Assembly: GCA_963836905.1 (NCBI GenBank)
Contig: CAWIKY010000006.1
Location: 992,001 to 1,056,000 of the forward strand
DNA from: CAWIKY01 sp963836905
GTDB lineage: Bacteria > Pseudomonadota > Alphaproteobacteria > Caulobacterales > Hyphomonadaceae
DNA: 64,000 bases
Reading direction: 5' to 3'
Program-made: the position numbers and the translations under genes
Shown here: positions 22,201 to 31,060 of the stretch, in pieces
Layout: each line of letters starts with the position of its first letter
Numbering within the stretch: position 1 is the stretch's first letter
Notes under the pieces: model-generated
Told to the model about the DNA's origin: nothing
What the model saw: the letters and a program-made list of their open reading frames with translations, nothing else
Database searches by the model: none

Positions 22201-23430
22201 CTAGTGGCCGAGCATCTGGCGCTGGCGACGCAAATGCCATGGCTGTGCGGCGTAGACATCCTCGAACATTGTATGGACCGGAGCATGCGGGCCTTCTTCC
22301 AGCGTGCCGTGGCCCATGGCGGACTTCCAGGATTTCTTGACCCGGTCCGAACACTTGCGCGTCCACGCTTCATGATCGTCTTCGGACCACTCGTCGAGGG
22401 TAATCAGGTGCGATTTGAGCCGCTCGACCGGATCGCCCAGCGGCCAGTCCTTGCCCTCGTCTTTCGGTCTGTATTTGCCCGGGTCATCCGACGAGGAATG
22501 GGCTTCGGCGCGATAGGTGAACAGTTCGATCAGGGTTGCGCCATGACCGGCGCGGGCGCGCTCTGCGGCCCACTGCGTCGCAGCATAAACCGCCAGCCAA
22601 TCATTGCCGTCGACCCGCAAGCCAGCAAGACCGTAGCCAATCGCCTTGGACGCAAAGCTCTCCGCCTGACCTGCGGAAATGCCCTGATGCATTGAAATGG
22701 CCCACTGATTGTTGACCACATTCAGGATGACAGGTGCCTTGTAGGTGGATGCCAATGTGCAGGCTGCATGAAAATCGCCTTCTGCACTGGAGCCTTCACC
22801 GATCCAGCTTGCAGCAACCGCTTCGTCTCCGCGCATGGCGTTCGCCATGCCCCAACCAACGGCTTGCGGAAATTGGGTTGCCAGATTTCCCGAGACCGAG
22901 AACCAGTTCAGGGCGCGGTCGGTGTAGTGAACAGGAAGCTGGCGGCCAAGCAGATTGTCTTTCACGTTGGAAATACACTGACACATCATGCCTTCGATAT
23001 CGGCGCCGCGCTGGATGAGCGCGCCCTGCTGGCGATAGGACGGAAACAGCATGTCATCCGGACGCAGGGCCGCGGCGGCCGCGACGGCTACGGCCTCTTC
23101 GCCGAGTGACTTCATGTAGAAAGAGAGGCGTTTCGTGCGCTGCATCTTCAACATGCGCGCATCATATTCGCGGGTCAGAACCATGGCTTTCAGACCATCG
23201 CGCATGACGTCAGCGTCAAGCGATGGGTTCCACTCACCAACAGCAGCATGGTTGTGGTTGAGTACGCGCACCAATCCGAACGCATGGTCGCGCATGTTGC
23301 GCGCTGCCGCCGAGATGACCGGACGTCCGAGTTCACCCGGCTGGGGAATATGCAAATGCGAAAAGTCCGGTGCGTCGCCCGGTCTGGCTGTCGGCGCCGG
23401 AATTTTCAGAGCTGAAACGGCTTGCGGCAT
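22201..23430 (-). CDS. bkdA1: Branched-chain 2-oxoacid dehydrogenase E1 alpha subunit
   Basis: A 409-residue E1 alpha subunit of the 2-oxoisovalerate dehydrogenase type. It shows YMKSLGEEAVAVAAAAALRP, the thiamine diphosphate motif region GEGSSAEGDFHAACTLASTY...NNQWAIS, and AEAHSSSDDPGKYRPKDE, the phosphorylation-loop-like region characteristic of branched-chain E1 alpha. Length and the N-terminal extension (residues 1-75) match bacterial BkdA1. GAGGAAG lies immediately upstream of the start as ribosome site. It is the first gene of the four-gene operon and is divergent from nuoA. Confidence 0.92.
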   Translation of the reverse strand: MPQAVSALKIPAPTARPGDAPDFSHLHIPQPGELGRPVISAAARNMRDHAFGLVRVLNHNHAAVGEWNPSLDADVMRDGLKAMVLTREYDARMLKMQRTKRLSFYMKSLGEEAVAVAAAAALRPDDMLFPSYRQQGALIQRGADIEGMMCQCISNVKDNLLGRQLPVHYTDRALNWFSVSGNLATQFPQAVGWGMANAMRGDEAVAASWIGEGSSAEGDFHAACTLASTYKAPVILNVVNNQWAISMHQGISAGQAESFASKAIGYGLAGLRVDGNDWLAVYAATQWAAERARAGHGATLIELFTYRAEAHSSSDDPGKYRPKDEGKDWPLGDPVERLKSHLITLDEWSEDDHEAWTRKCSDRVKKSWKSAMGHGTLEEGPHAPVHTMFEDVYAAQPWHLRRQRQMLGH

Positions 23431-23816
23431 GTCTTCCTCACCTTCGGTTCAGGTACGCGTCTGATGCGCGTTTCGTTCCGCGCCATATCGCATCATTAGG
23501 AGCTTCGTTCAACAGATCGCGTAGAGAAAGCAAGATCGTTCTGTCCTGCTTTGATTTTGGGGCAGATGAGTGCGTTGACGATTAGTGCGGTTGGCAGGCG
23601 ACTGGTCGCCTTGCAGCCATATTTTCCGATCCTTGGTCTTTGCGTTCCGCAAAACCGGGAAAGCTGCACAATGCCCAGACCCCCATATTGACTGGCGACA
23701 GTGCGCCGCGCCCTTAAACAGATGATTTTTGGCACTTCCATGTTAGGTAGGGTATCGGCATGCTTGCGCTGGACACGAAACCTTTCTAACCGGAGCGCAG
23801 ACGGCAAGAGGTCCCG
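23431..23816. promoter_or_regulatory. Divergent bkd / nuo intergenic region
   Basis: A 386-base gap with no convincing gene, which must hold the promoters of both divergent operons. On the minus strand, TTGAAC (complement of 23507-23512) and ATATGG (complement of 23483-23488), 18 bases apart, form a plausible bkd promoter. For nuo, TTGGCA at 23729-23734 with a weak GTATCG about 17 bases on is the best I find. A 16-base imperfect palindrome AGGCGAC-TG-GTCGCCT at 23596-23611 could be an operator. AGAGG at 23807-23811 is the nuoA ribosome site. The promoter calls rest on sequence likeness only. Confidence 0.4.
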
Positions 23817-24191
23817 ATGACGGAATTTCAGACATATCTTCTCGACTACCTCCCGGTGATCTTCTTTCTCGGGCTGGCGGTAGCGCTTTGTCTCCTGTTT
23901 CTGCTGGGGTCGGTGCTGCTTGCACCGTCCAATCCGGACCCTGAAAAGAACTCGGCCTATGAGTGTGGGTTCGAGGCTTTCGACGATGCACGCATGAAGT
24001 TCGACGTACGCTTCTATCTGGTCGCCATTCTGTTCATCATCTTCGACCTTGAGGTCGCGTTCCTCTTTCCGTGGGCGGTCTCGCTGGGCGATATCGGAAT
24101 CTTCGGGTTCTGGTCGATGGTGGTGTTTCTGGGCGTGCTGACCGTTGGATTCGTATATGAATGGCGCTCTGGCGCACTGGAGTGGGAATAA
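23817..24191 (+). CDS. nuoA: NADH-quinone oxidoreductase subunit A
   Basis: A 124-residue inner-membrane subunit of complex I with three membrane helices. The conserved loop [25 protein letters not shown], holding the quinone-site cysteine, lies between helices one and two, and [12 protein letters not shown] is in helix two. Length and motifs are those of alphaproteobacterial NuoA. It is the first gene of the operon; its TAA overlaps the nuoB start as TAATG. Confidence 0.95.
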   Translation: MTEFQTYLLDYLPVIFFLGLAVALCLLFLLGSVLLAPSNPDPEKNSAYECGFEAFDDARMKFDVRFYLVAILFIIFDLEVAFLFPWAVSLGDIGIFGFWSMVVFLGVLTVGFVYEWRSGALEWE

Positions 24192-24760
24192 TGGCTGATA
24201 CCAAGACCGTACCGGCTCTCGGAGCCGGCCGCGCAAGCGTCGAAGGCGGACACCTCGTTCGCGGCGACGACCCCTTCTATGCGGGCCTATCCGACGAGCT
24301 GGCCGACAAGGGCTTCATCGTTGCTGCTGCTGACGACCTGATCGCATGGGCGCGGACGGGATCGCTGATGTGGATGACGTTCGGGCTGGCCTGCTGCGCC
24401 GTCGAAATGATGCATGCGGGCAATCCGCGCTATGACCTCGAGCAATTCGGCATGGCACCGCGCGGAAGCCCGCGTCAGTCCGATGTGATGATCGTCGCCG
24501 GAACGCTGACGAACAAGATGGCTCCGGCCCTGCGCAAGGTCTACGACCAGATGCCCGAGCCGCGCTATGTCGTCTCTATGGGATCGTGCGCAAATGGCGG
24601 CGGATATTACCATTACAGCTATTCGGTTGTGCGCGGCTGCGACCGGATTGTGCCGGTGGACATCTATGTGCCCGGCTGCCCGCCGACCGCAGAAGCGCTG
24701 GTCTACGGACTTCTCCAGTTGCAGAAGAAGATCCGCCGCGAAGGGACGATTGAGCGATAG
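24191..24760 (+). CDS. nuoB: NADH-quinone oxidoreductase subunit B
   Basis: A 189-residue peripheral-arm subunit that carries the terminal 4Fe-4S cluster N2 passing electrons to quinone. The cluster ligands are visible: the tandem cysteines of GLACCAVEM (Cys68, Cys69), GSCANGG (Cys133) and [10 protein letters not shown] (Cys163). The first 35 residues are a variable extension. I start at the ATG that overlaps the nuoA stop; the frame is open ten codons further upstream within nuoA. Confidence 0.95.
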   Translation: MADTKTVPALGAGRASVEGGHLVRGDDPFYAGLSDELADKGFIVAAADDLIAWARTGSLMWMTFGLACCAVEMMHAGNPRYDLEQFGMAPRGSPRQSDVMIVAGTLTNKMAPALRKVYDQMPEPRYVVSMGSCANGGGYYHYSYSVVRGCDRIVPVDIYVPGCPPTAEALVYGLLQLQKKIRREGTIER

Positions 24761-24762
24761 CC

Positions 24763-25396
24763 ATGTCTGATATGACCGACGACCTTGCCCAGCTGGGCGC
24801 CGACATTGAAGCGGCGCTGCCGCATGCGGTGCAGGGCCATGACTATCAATTCCGTCGACGAACTGACGCTGCGGGTATCGCGCGACCAGATTGTCTCGGT
24901 ATTGAAATACCTGCGCGATGACAGCCAGTGCCGCTTCGAGACGCTGCTGGACATTTGCGGTGTCGATTACCCCGAACGCATCAACCGGTTCGATGTGGTC
25001 TACCACCTGCTGTCCATGCGTATGAACCATCGCATCCGGGTCAAGCTGGAAACGAATGAGGACGACGCGGTGCCCAGCGTTGGCGATCTCTTTGCTGCCG
25101 CGCCATGGTACGAACGCGAAGCGCTCGATATGTATGGCATTGTCTTTTCCGGCAATGATGACATGCGCCGCATTCTTACAGATTACGGGTTTGAGGGATT
25201 CCCGCTCCGCAAGGAGTTCCCTCTGACAGGCTATCAGGAGGTCCGCTATGACGACCTTGAAAAGCGTGTCGTGTATGAGCCGGTAAAGCTGGTTCAGGAA
25301 TACCGCAATTTCGATTTTCTCTCCCCGTGGGAAGGCGCGCAAGCGATCATTCCGGGCGATGAGAAAGCCAAGGAAGAGGCAAAAGCTGATGGCTGA
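24763..25396 (+). CDS. nuoC: NADH-quinone oxidoreductase subunit C (frameshifted near its start)
   Basis: The 30-kDa peripheral-arm subunit. Most of it reads from about 24850 and shows [20 protein letters not shown], the NuoC signature [18 protein letters not shown] and [12 protein letters not shown]. The N-terminal 28 codons (from the ATG at 24763, two bases after nuoB stops, [12 protein letters not shown]...) are one frame off. Removing one base near 24840-24852 joins QGHDY to SVDELTLRV and gives 210 residues, normal for NuoC. An ATG inside (24785) is not a credible start. It overlaps nuoD by 8 bases. Confidence 0.88.
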
Positions 25397-26594
25397 CGGT
25401 AACCTCACGCCCGCAAAGCACGATCCGGACGACCGGCGCTTTACGTTCAACTTCGGGCCTCAGCACCCGGCTGCGCACGGCGTGCTTCGTCTCGTCATGG
25501 AGATGGACGGCGAGATCGTCGAGCGGATCGATCCGCATATCGGCCTGCTGCATCGCGGCACCGAAAAGCTGATCGAGTACAAGACCTACCTGCAGGCCTT
25601 GCCGTATTTCGACCGTCTGGACTACTGCGCCCCGATGAATCAGGAGCATGCCTTCTGTCTGGCGATAGAGCGTCTGCTGGGGCTTGAAATTCCTCGCCGC
25701 GCCAGCCTCATCCGCGTGCTGTATTCCGAAATTGGCCGGTTGATGAGCCACATTCTCAACGTGACGACGCAGGCCATGGATGTTGGCGCACTCACTCCGA
25801 TCACCTGGGGTTTCGAGGAACGCGAGAAACTGGCCGTCTTCTATGAACGCGCCTGCGGATCGCGGATGCATTCGGCGTATTTCCGCCCTGGCGGGGTCCA
25901 TCAGGACCTGCCGCCTGAGCTGATCCAGGACATCTGGGACTTCTGCGACCCGTTCCTCAAGGTAATGGACGAGATTGAAGGCCTGATTACCGACAATCGC
26001 ATCTTCAAGCAGCGCAATGCCGATATTGGCGTGGTGAGCGTGGATGATGCGCTGGACTGGGGATTTTCCGGTGTGATGGTGCGCGGCTCCGGCATGCCCT
26101 GGGATTTGCGACGTGCGCAGCCTTACGAGTGCTATTCGGAACTCGACTTCAAGATTCCCGTCGGCAAGAACGGAGACTGCTATGACCGCTATCTCTGCCG
26201 GATGGAAGAGATGAAAGAGTCGGTCAAGATCATGAAGCAGTGCATCGAGAAGCTGCAGCCCGGACCGGTTCTGGTCGAGGGGTCGAAGATTTCACCGCCC
26301 CGCCGCCCGGAAATGAAGCAGTCGATGGAAGCGCTTATCCATCACTTCAAACTCTACACAGAAGGCTTCCGGGTGCCGGAGGGTGAAGTTTATGCTGCCG
26401 TTGAGGCCCCGAAAGGTGAATTCGGTGTCTATCTGGTCTCCAATGGCACCAACAAACCCTACAGGCTGAAGATACGTGCGCCCGGCTTTGCGCATCTGCA
26501 GGCGCTTGAGCATCTCTGCAAAGGGCATCAGCTCGCGGACGTCTCGGCTGTTCTGGGTTCGCTGGATATCGTCTTCGGAGAAATCGACCGATGA
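25389..26594 (+). CDS. nuoD: NADH-quinone oxidoreductase subunit D
   Basis: The 49-kDa peripheral-arm subunit (401 residues), which forms the quinone-binding cavity with NuoB and descends from hydrogenase large subunits. It shows [17 protein letters not shown] with the conserved quinone-site His, then [26 protein letters not shown], a mid-protein [10 protein letters not shown], and ends with the canonical DIVFGEIDR. The start chosen overlaps the end of nuoC, and its stop overlaps nuoE as ATGA. Confidence 0.95.
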   Translation: MADGNLTPAKHDPDDRRFTFNFGPQHPAAHGVLRLVMEMDGEIVERIDPHIGLLHRGTEKLIEYKTYLQALPYFDRLDYCAPMNQEHAFCLAIERLLGLEIPRRASLIRVLYSEIGRLMSHILNVTTQAMDVGALTPITWGFEEREKLAVFYERACGSRMHSAYFRPGGVHQDLPPELIQDIWDFCDPFLKVMDEIEGLITDNRIFKQRNADIGVVSVDDALDWGFSGVMVRGSGMPWDLRRAQPYECYSELDFKIPVGKNGDCYDRYLCRMEEMKESVKIMKQCIEKLQPGPVLVEGSKISPPRRPEMKQSMEALIHHFKLYTEGFRVPEGEVYAAVEAPKGEFGVYLVSNGTNKPYRLKIRAPGFAHLQALEHLCKGHQLADVSAVLGSLDIVFGEIDR

Positions 26595-27484
26595 GTGCAA
26601 GACGTTTCGATCTTGAGGCCGCAGAAGGCGAGTTCGCCTTTGCCGAGGCGACCGAGGAAAAGGTCAGTTTCTGGCGGTCCAAGTTTCCCGAAGACCGGCA
26701 ACGTTCGGCTGTGATTCCGATGCTCTGGCTGGCGCAGAAGGACAATGGCGGCTGGCTCTCCGAACCCGCCATGCGTGAAGTCGCTGACCGGCTGGAAATG
26801 CCTTATATCCGGGTCTACGAGGTCGCGACCTTCTACACGATGTTCAATCTGAAGCCGGTTGGCCGGTTTCACGTTCAGCTATGCGGCACGACGCCCTGCA
26901 TGTTGCGCGGGGCGAATGACCTTAAAGATGTCTGCGCCCGTGTGATCGGACCCAAAGAGCAGGTGAACGATAGTGGACGGCTGTCCTGGGTTGAAGTCGA
27001 GTGTCTGGGCGCGTGCGTGAATGCACCAATGGTGCAGATCAATGACGGCTATTACGAGGATCTGACGCCCGAAAGTTTCGAAGAGATACTTCGCAAGATG
27101 GACAATGGTGTCGAGGTCGAGCCCGGTAATTTTGTCGATCGCCAGACCAGCGCGCCCGAGATCGGGGCCAAGACGCTTAAGGACGACTCGCTTTTTGACG
27201 GGTCCCGCGCCGAACCCGTACAGACGCTGCCGAACGCACCGGACGAAATGCCGGAAAGCAATCTGAAGGCGCGTGCCGACTATTCGCCGCAGGGCGAGGG
27301 CGGTGAGACGGTCAAGGCGCCTACGCCGCAAACCTCCGGACCGGATGTCGGAGCGGACACACCCTCCAATGTTGCCACCGGGGACCAGCGGGCTTCCAAC
27401 GAAACGGCGACCGAGAAAGCACAGGACGATGCCGAGGCATCGAACGCAAAACGCAATGACCAGACCGACGGGTCGTCTGAATGA
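26591..27484 (+). CDS. nuoE: NADH-quinone oxidoreductase subunit E with long C-terminal tail
   Basis: The 24-kDa subunit of the NADH-input module, a thioredoxin-like fold binding the 2Fe-2S cluster N1a. The four ligands are Cys98, Cys103 (QLCGTTPC), Cys138 and Cys142 (ECLGAC). The core ends at about residue 185. A tail of about 110 residues rich in Asp, Glu, Thr, Pro and Asn follows, which looks disordered and is not needed for the cluster; the whole is 297 residues against roughly 165-240 in most relatives. Both ends overlap neighbours by 4 bases (ATGA), with nuoD upstream and the small membrane gene downstream. Confidence 0.93.
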   Translation: MSARRFDLEAAEGEFAFAEATEEKVSFWRSKFPEDRQRSAVIPMLWLAQKDNGGWLSEPAMREVADRLEMPYIRVYEVATFYTMFNLKPVGRFHVQLCGTTPCMLRGANDLKDVCARVIGPKEQVNDSGRLSWVEVECLGACVNAPMVQINDGYYEDLTPESFEEILRKMDNGVEVEPGNFVDRQTSAPEIGAKTLKDDSLFDGSRAEPVQTLPNAPDEMPESNLKARADYSPQGEGGETVKAPTPQTSGPDVGADTPSNVATGDQRASNETATEKAQDDAEASNAKRNDQTDGSSE

Positions 27485-27690
27485 GTGTTTTCGAGGAACG
27501 TCGCAGCCTGATGTCGGTGCTGCGGGTACCGGTTCTCCTCGGCTTGCTGGTCGTTTGCGGTGGTATTGTCGGCTTTCTGCTGACGGGCCACATCTGGATA
27601 CTGGTTGTTGCGATAGCGGTGGAAGCGATCCTGGTGATTCCGGCCGTCCTGAAGGTGATGAAGCCGGTGAAGGCGAACTGGCCGCTTTGA
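27481..27690 (+). CDS. Small two-helix membrane protein within the nuo operon
   Basis: A 69-residue protein with two predicted membrane helices (about 14-34 and 38-59) joined by a two-residue turn, a basic N-terminus (FEERRSL) and a basic C-terminus (KVMKPVKANWPL), suggesting both ends are cytosolic. It matches no numbered complex I subunit. Its ATG overlaps the nuoE stop (ATGA), so it is translationally coupled, and nuoF begins 60 bases downstream. Small extra reading frames occur in several alphaproteobacterial nuo operons; a role as accessory or assembly factor is only inferred. Confidence 0.75.
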   Translation: MSVFEERRSLMSVLRVPVLLGLLVVCGGIVGFLLTGHIWILVVAIAVEAILVIPAVLKVMKPVKANWPL

Positions 27691-27750
27691 ACGGTCCGGC
27701 AAATATACAACACGCGCTCTCGGGGCGCTGAGATAACGGAAAGTAGACCG

Positions 27751-29058
27751 ATGCTGCAGGACAAAGACCGCATCTTCACAAATCTGTACGGCCGCCATGA
27801 CTGGTCGCTGGATGCCGCAAAGCAGCGCGGCGCATGGAATGGTACGCGCGACATCCTTGAATGCGGTCCGGAATGGATCTGTGAACAGGTCAAGGCCAGC
27901 GGTCTTCGCGGTCGTGGCGGTGCGGGCTTTCCGACAGGCCTCAAATGGACCTTCATGCCGAAAGAGGTGAAGGACCGCCCTCACTATCTGGTGGTGAATG
28001 CCGACGAATCCGAGCCCGGAACCTGCAAGGACCGCGACATCATGCGCCATGATCCGCACCTGCTGATCGAAGGCTGCCTGGTCGCCTCCTACGCCATGCG
28101 CGCGCATGTCTGCTATATCTATCTGCGCGGCGAATACATCTACGAGCGCGAGCGGCTGGAAGCGGCCGTCAAGGAAGCGCGTGCAGCACGGCTGATCGGC
28201 CCGGACAACTTACATGGCTGGGACTTCGAGTGCCATATCGTGCACGGTGCCGGCGCATATATCTGCGGTGAGGAAACCGCACTTCTGGAAAGCCTGGAAG
28301 GCAAGAAGGGTCAGCCACGGATGAAGCCGCCATTCCCGGCCAATGCCGGGCTTTATGGCTGCCCGACCACGGTCAACAACGTTGAGTCCATTGCGGTCTG
28401 CCCGACGATCATCCGTCGCGGCGCAGGCTGGTTCAAGGGGCTGGGCCGCGAGAACAATACCGGCACCAAGGTCTTTTGCATTTCGGGGCATGTGAATGCG
28501 CCCTGCAATGTCGAGGAAGAAATGGCGATCCCGCTGAAAACGCTGATCGAGACCCATTGCGGCGGTGTGACCGGCGGCTGGGATAATCTGAAGGCGGTCA
28601 TTCCGGGCGGTTCGTCCGTCCCGCTTATCCCGCGCGAGATTTGCGATGATGTGCTGATGGATTTCGACAGCCTGAAGGACGTCAAATCCGGTCTCGGCAC
28701 GGCAGCGGTGATCGTGATGGACCAGTCAACCGATGTGGTGAAGGCGATTGCCCGCATCAGCTATTTCTACAAGCATGAAAGCTGCGGCCAGTGCACGCCA
28801 TGCCGCGAAGGCACCGGCTGGATGTGGCGCGTGCTGGAACGCATGACTGTCGGCAAGGCAGAGCATCACGAGATCGACATGCTGCTCGATGTTGCCAGCC
28901 AGGTGGAAGGTCACACGATCTGCGCGCTGGGTGATGCAGCGGCCTGGCCGGTGCAGGGGCTGATCCGGCATTTCCGGCACGAGATCGAGGAGCGAATTGA
29001 CCGCTACCGTGCCAACAAGCCTCATGTTCAGGGCGCAACTCTGGTCGCTGCGGAGTAG
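27751..29058 (+). CDS. nuoF: NADH-quinone oxidoreductase subunit F
   Basis: The 51-kDa NADH-binding subunit (435 residues) with FMN and the 4Fe-4S cluster N3. It shows the FMN/NADH glycine-rich region [18 protein letters not shown], the second Gly-rich stretch [15 protein letters not shown], and the cluster ligands [12 protein letters not shown] followed by a later cysteine in [10 protein letters not shown]. It sits immediately before the accessory segment that separates it from nuoG, which is normally the next gene. Confidence 0.95.
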   Translation: MLQDKDRIFTNLYGRHDWSLDAAKQRGAWNGTRDILECGPEWICEQVKASGLRGRGGAGFPTGLKWTFMPKEVKDRPHYLVVNADESEPGTCKDRDIMRHDPHLLIEGCLVASYAMRAHVCYIYLRGEYIYERERLEAAVKEARAARLIGPDNLHGWDFECHIVHGAGAYICGEETALLESLEGKKGQPRMKPPFPANAGLYGCPTTVNNVESIAVCPTIIRRGAGWFKGLGRENNTGTKVFCISGHVNAPCNVEEEMAIPLKTLIETHCGGVTGGWDNLKAVIPGGSSVPLIPREICDDVLMDFDSLKDVKSGLGTAAVIVMDQSTDVVKAIARISYFYKHESCGQCTPCREGTGWMWRVLERMTVGKAEHHEIDMLLDVASQVEGHTICALGDAAAWPVQGLIRHFRHEIEERIDRYRANKPHVQGATLVAAE

Positions 29059-29067
29059 GCGAGGGGC

Positions 29068-29172
29068 TTGGCTCGGCTTGTTATCAGGTACTCAAGACAC
29101 GCCGAGCTTCAAATGGCTGTTCGGGGCATCTCGAAGCGTGATGTCGAAAATGCCATCGCGAGGCCGCTCTGA
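29068..29172 (+). pseudogene. DUF4258-like gene remnant
   Basis: Just after nuoF a frame reads RYSRHAELQMAVRGISKRDVE and continues to IARPL before a TGA. This is the N-terminal hallmark of DUF4258-type proteins (a histidine in 'RHA', then M-x-x-RGIS-x-x-DVE-x-AI). A full member has about 40-50 further residues with two or three beta strands; these are missing. The only upstream start in frame is a TTG at 29068. It directly precedes a DUF2283 gene, the usual partner. I judge it a truncated copy. Confidence 0.5.
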
Positions 29173-29209
29173 TACCGGACAGACAAGCTAGACCGCCCAA
29201 GGAACGCAG

Positions 29210-29446
29210 ATGAGTACGCAATATGACTTCGTATACGATAGCGAAGCGGACTCAGACTATCTCCATGTCGTCGATGATGCGTCGTTCAAGGCTCGTTATA
29301 AAAGTTCTGAAGAGGTGCGACCGGTCATAATTCTGGATATGGCCGCCGACGACACTTTGCTTGGTAGCGAGATCGTTGATGTCTCCCGAACAGCGCCCGA
29401 TTTGCTGCCTGCTTCCATGTCAGTGGTGCGTGGATCGGCGGAGTGA
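29210..29446 (+). CDS. DUF2283-like small protein
   Basis: A 78-residue acidic protein resembling DUF2283: FVYDSEADSDYLHVVD at the N-terminus (family pattern Y-D-x-E-A-D-x-L-Y-I), a central Glu-rich turn, then VIILDMAADDTLLGSEIVDVSR (family pattern IILDYD...GxEILD). In other genomes DUF2283 proteins often lie next to DUF4258 proteins, and the pair behaves like a toxin-antitoxin unit; function is not settled. Here the neighbour is reduced to fragments on both sides (29068-29172 and about 29499-29575), so this may be an orphan antitoxin-like remnant. Confidence 0.6.
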   Translation: MSTQYDFVYDSEADSDYLHVVDDASFKARYKSSEEVRPVIILDMAADDTLLGSEIVDVSRTAPDLLPASMSVVRGSAE

Positions 29447-29498
29447 GTCTGGCGGATTCTCTGAGTTGGAAAAGACAGGGTTCGCCATTTCCTGTGCC

Positions 29499-29575
29499 AG
29501 ACCTATCAGACATCTGATGGCTGTTCGAGGTGCGTCTGAACGCAATTTTTAAAATGCCGTCGCGCGGCTTCACGC
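29499..29575 (+). pseudogene. Second DUF4258-like remnant, diverged copy
   Basis: A frame reads ARPIRHLMAVRGASERNF, stop, NAVARLH. It parallels RHAELQMAVRGISKRDVENAIARPL of the remnant at 29086-29172. At DNA level 29517-29572 and 29113-29168 align without gaps with 38 of 56 bases identical by my count, starting with an exact 11-base block. The in-frame TAA and missing 3' part show that it is not functional. It runs into the end of the minus-strand methyltransferase gene. Confidence 0.45.
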
Positions 29576-30304
29576 ACCAACCACAACCAGCCTGTAACCA
29601 ATGTCGAGCGTGTCTTGGTCAAGGAGATATCCGTACCGCGTCTCCCAAGCGCCTGAAGCGAGGTCGTGTCGCAGCTGCGCCAGCGGACCGGAAATATCGC
29701 CAAGTTTCCGGAAGGTTGAGATAGCCGCACGTACCTCAGGGTCGAGATAGGCTTGCGGGCGTCTCCAATAGGCTCCGAGGAAACCATCAATGCAATCATG
29801 GGGCACCGGAACAGGCGTTACCGTGGCCCCTTCGAACAGAGTTGTGAACAGGGGCAATGGCGGCATGATGGGCTGATCGAGTGCAACGATGTCAGGCAGG
29901 TAGTCAGCCAGCCAGAAGTAGGGTCCGGCCGGGTCGAAGGTAACAATGACCAGCGAGCCGCTGGTAACACGGCGCATTTCGCCAAGACCTACCTCAACAT
30001 CGGACCAGTGGTGAACGGTTAAAACCGCCATTGCAGCATCAAATGTATCATCCGCGAACGGTATCGCCTCCGCCTGTCCCTGAACGACCGGTGCGGCATC
30101 CTGCAGGCGCTGGCGGATCATCTCCGCTGATGGTTCGAGTGCTATAACCCTGCGGCTGACCGGCTCATACGCTCCGGCTCCGGCCCCAATATTCAGAACC
30201 GACTTCGAGCCACCGAGTGCGTCGTGGATCACCCCTGCAATACGGGGGTCCTGACGGCGCTTGCCGGTATAATTGGTTCCGATCGTGTCATAGAGGGCGC
30301 TCAT
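29570..30304 (-). CDS. Class I SAM-dependent methyltransferase (UbiE-like fold)
   Basis: A 244-residue methyltransferase with motif I SVLNIGAGAGAYEPVSRRVI (about 34-53), the acidic residue in ALEPSAEM, motif II-like AEAIPFADDTFDAAMAVLTVHHW and a post-motif strand. The second half (AYWRRPQAYLDPEVRAAIS) is a helical lid, common in small-molecule methyltransferases. The substrate is unknown. It is the only gene on the minus strand within the complex I locus, which argues that this segment was inserted. Its start faces the membrane-protein gene at 30468. Confidence 0.82.
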   Translation of the reverse strand: MSALYDTIGTNYTGKRRQDPRIAGVIHDALGGSKSVLNIGAGAGAYEPVSRRVIALEPSAEMIRQRLQDAAPVVQGQAEAIPFADDTFDAAMAVLTVHHWSDVEVGLGEMRRVTSGSLVIVTFDPAGPYFWLADYLPDIVALDQPIMPPLPLFTTLFEGATVTPVPVPHDCIDGFLGAYWRRPQAYLDPEVRAAISTFRKLGDISGPLAQLRHDLASGAWETRYGYLLDQDTLDIGYRLVVVGA

Positions 30305-30467
30305 CGCAGCATCGTATCTGTTGGCTGCAATTGATCAATCGAGATGGACCGCGTGGACCTTAAACGCCGGATTCTGCGCTTGCCGATCCGAAGCGCATAC
30401 GCGATACGAATTCACGCGCAGGGTGCAAACGGATGCATCTTGGTCAATTACCGGCAGGGGCTCGCAG

Positions 30468-30917
30468 ATGGGCAATACGACACGTCAAATACTTGCGTCG
30501 CTTTTTTGCGTTGTCGGATCGGTGCTGATCCCGATAGCAGGTATCGTCCTTATTATGATGGCCGGGGCTGCTCAGTCGGCAGATGTCTCGCCCCGGTCCG
30601 GATCGACTCCATTGTTTGTCTACGCGACGTGGGCAGCAATGTTCTTCGCATCGCTTACCGGTGCCCCCATGTTCTTTGCCCTGTTCAAACTGAAGCTTCT
30701 CTGGGGAACGGTCTGGCTGCTGATCCTTGCGGCATTCTGGATGCTTGTATCGACACTGATTTCGCTCGTGACGGCGCCGTTTTCAGTTGCTGAACTTGTT
30801 GGCTTTGTCTCGGTTGCGCTTCTGGCGCTCATGGCATGGGGAACGCACTTTCTGATGAACTGGTTCGGCGCTGCACCGCCAAGAACCGCGACCGTGGACC
30901 CGGACGTGTTTGGCTAG
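30468..30917 (+). CDS. Hypothetical four-helix membrane protein
   Basis: A 149-residue protein with four predicted membrane helices (roughly 8-32, 48-70, 76-98 and 105-128) and a short Pro-rich cytosolic end. No family is recognised. The frame is open to 30321, but the ATG at 30468 follows AGGGG by 7 bases and starts just before the first helix, so I take it. It lies in the accessory segment between nuoF and nuoG. Confidence 0.6.
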   Translation: MGNTTRQILASLFCVVGSVLIPIAGIVLIMMAGAAQSADVSPRSGSTPLFVYATWAAMFFASLTGAPMFFALFKLKLLWGTVWLLILAAFWMLVSTLISLVTAPFSVAELVGFVSVALLALMAWGTHFLMNWFGAAPPRTATVDPDVFG

Positions 30918-31031
30918 GCGACAGGTGCTGCCTCGTCAGGCGTCATCCTTGAACCGTCCCGCTCTACCAATTTCGCATCTTGCACTGTCGCTGCAGCCTG
31001 GGAATGAGCGGAAAAATCTCGCCCTATTGCA

Positions 31032-31045
31032 TTTGTACGTACAAA
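31032..31045. promoter_or_regulatory. Perfect palindrome upstream of brnT, probable operator
   Basis: TTTGTACGTACAAA is a perfect 14-base palindrome ending 15 bases before the brnT ATG. It is flanked on both sides by TGCA (31028-31031 and 31048-31051), extending the near-symmetry to about 24 bases. BrnT-BrnA modules are known to be autorepressed by the DNA-binding antitoxin at a palindrome overlapping the promoter, so this is the natural operator candidate. The direct evidence is only the sequence symmetry and position. Confidence 0.6.
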
Positions 31046-31060
31046 CGTGCATTTTGAGCT

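Noticed and set aside
23688..23719. TTGACT ... TTAAAC as the nuo promoter
   Set aside because: The spacer is 20 bases, too long for a normal sigma-70-type promoter.
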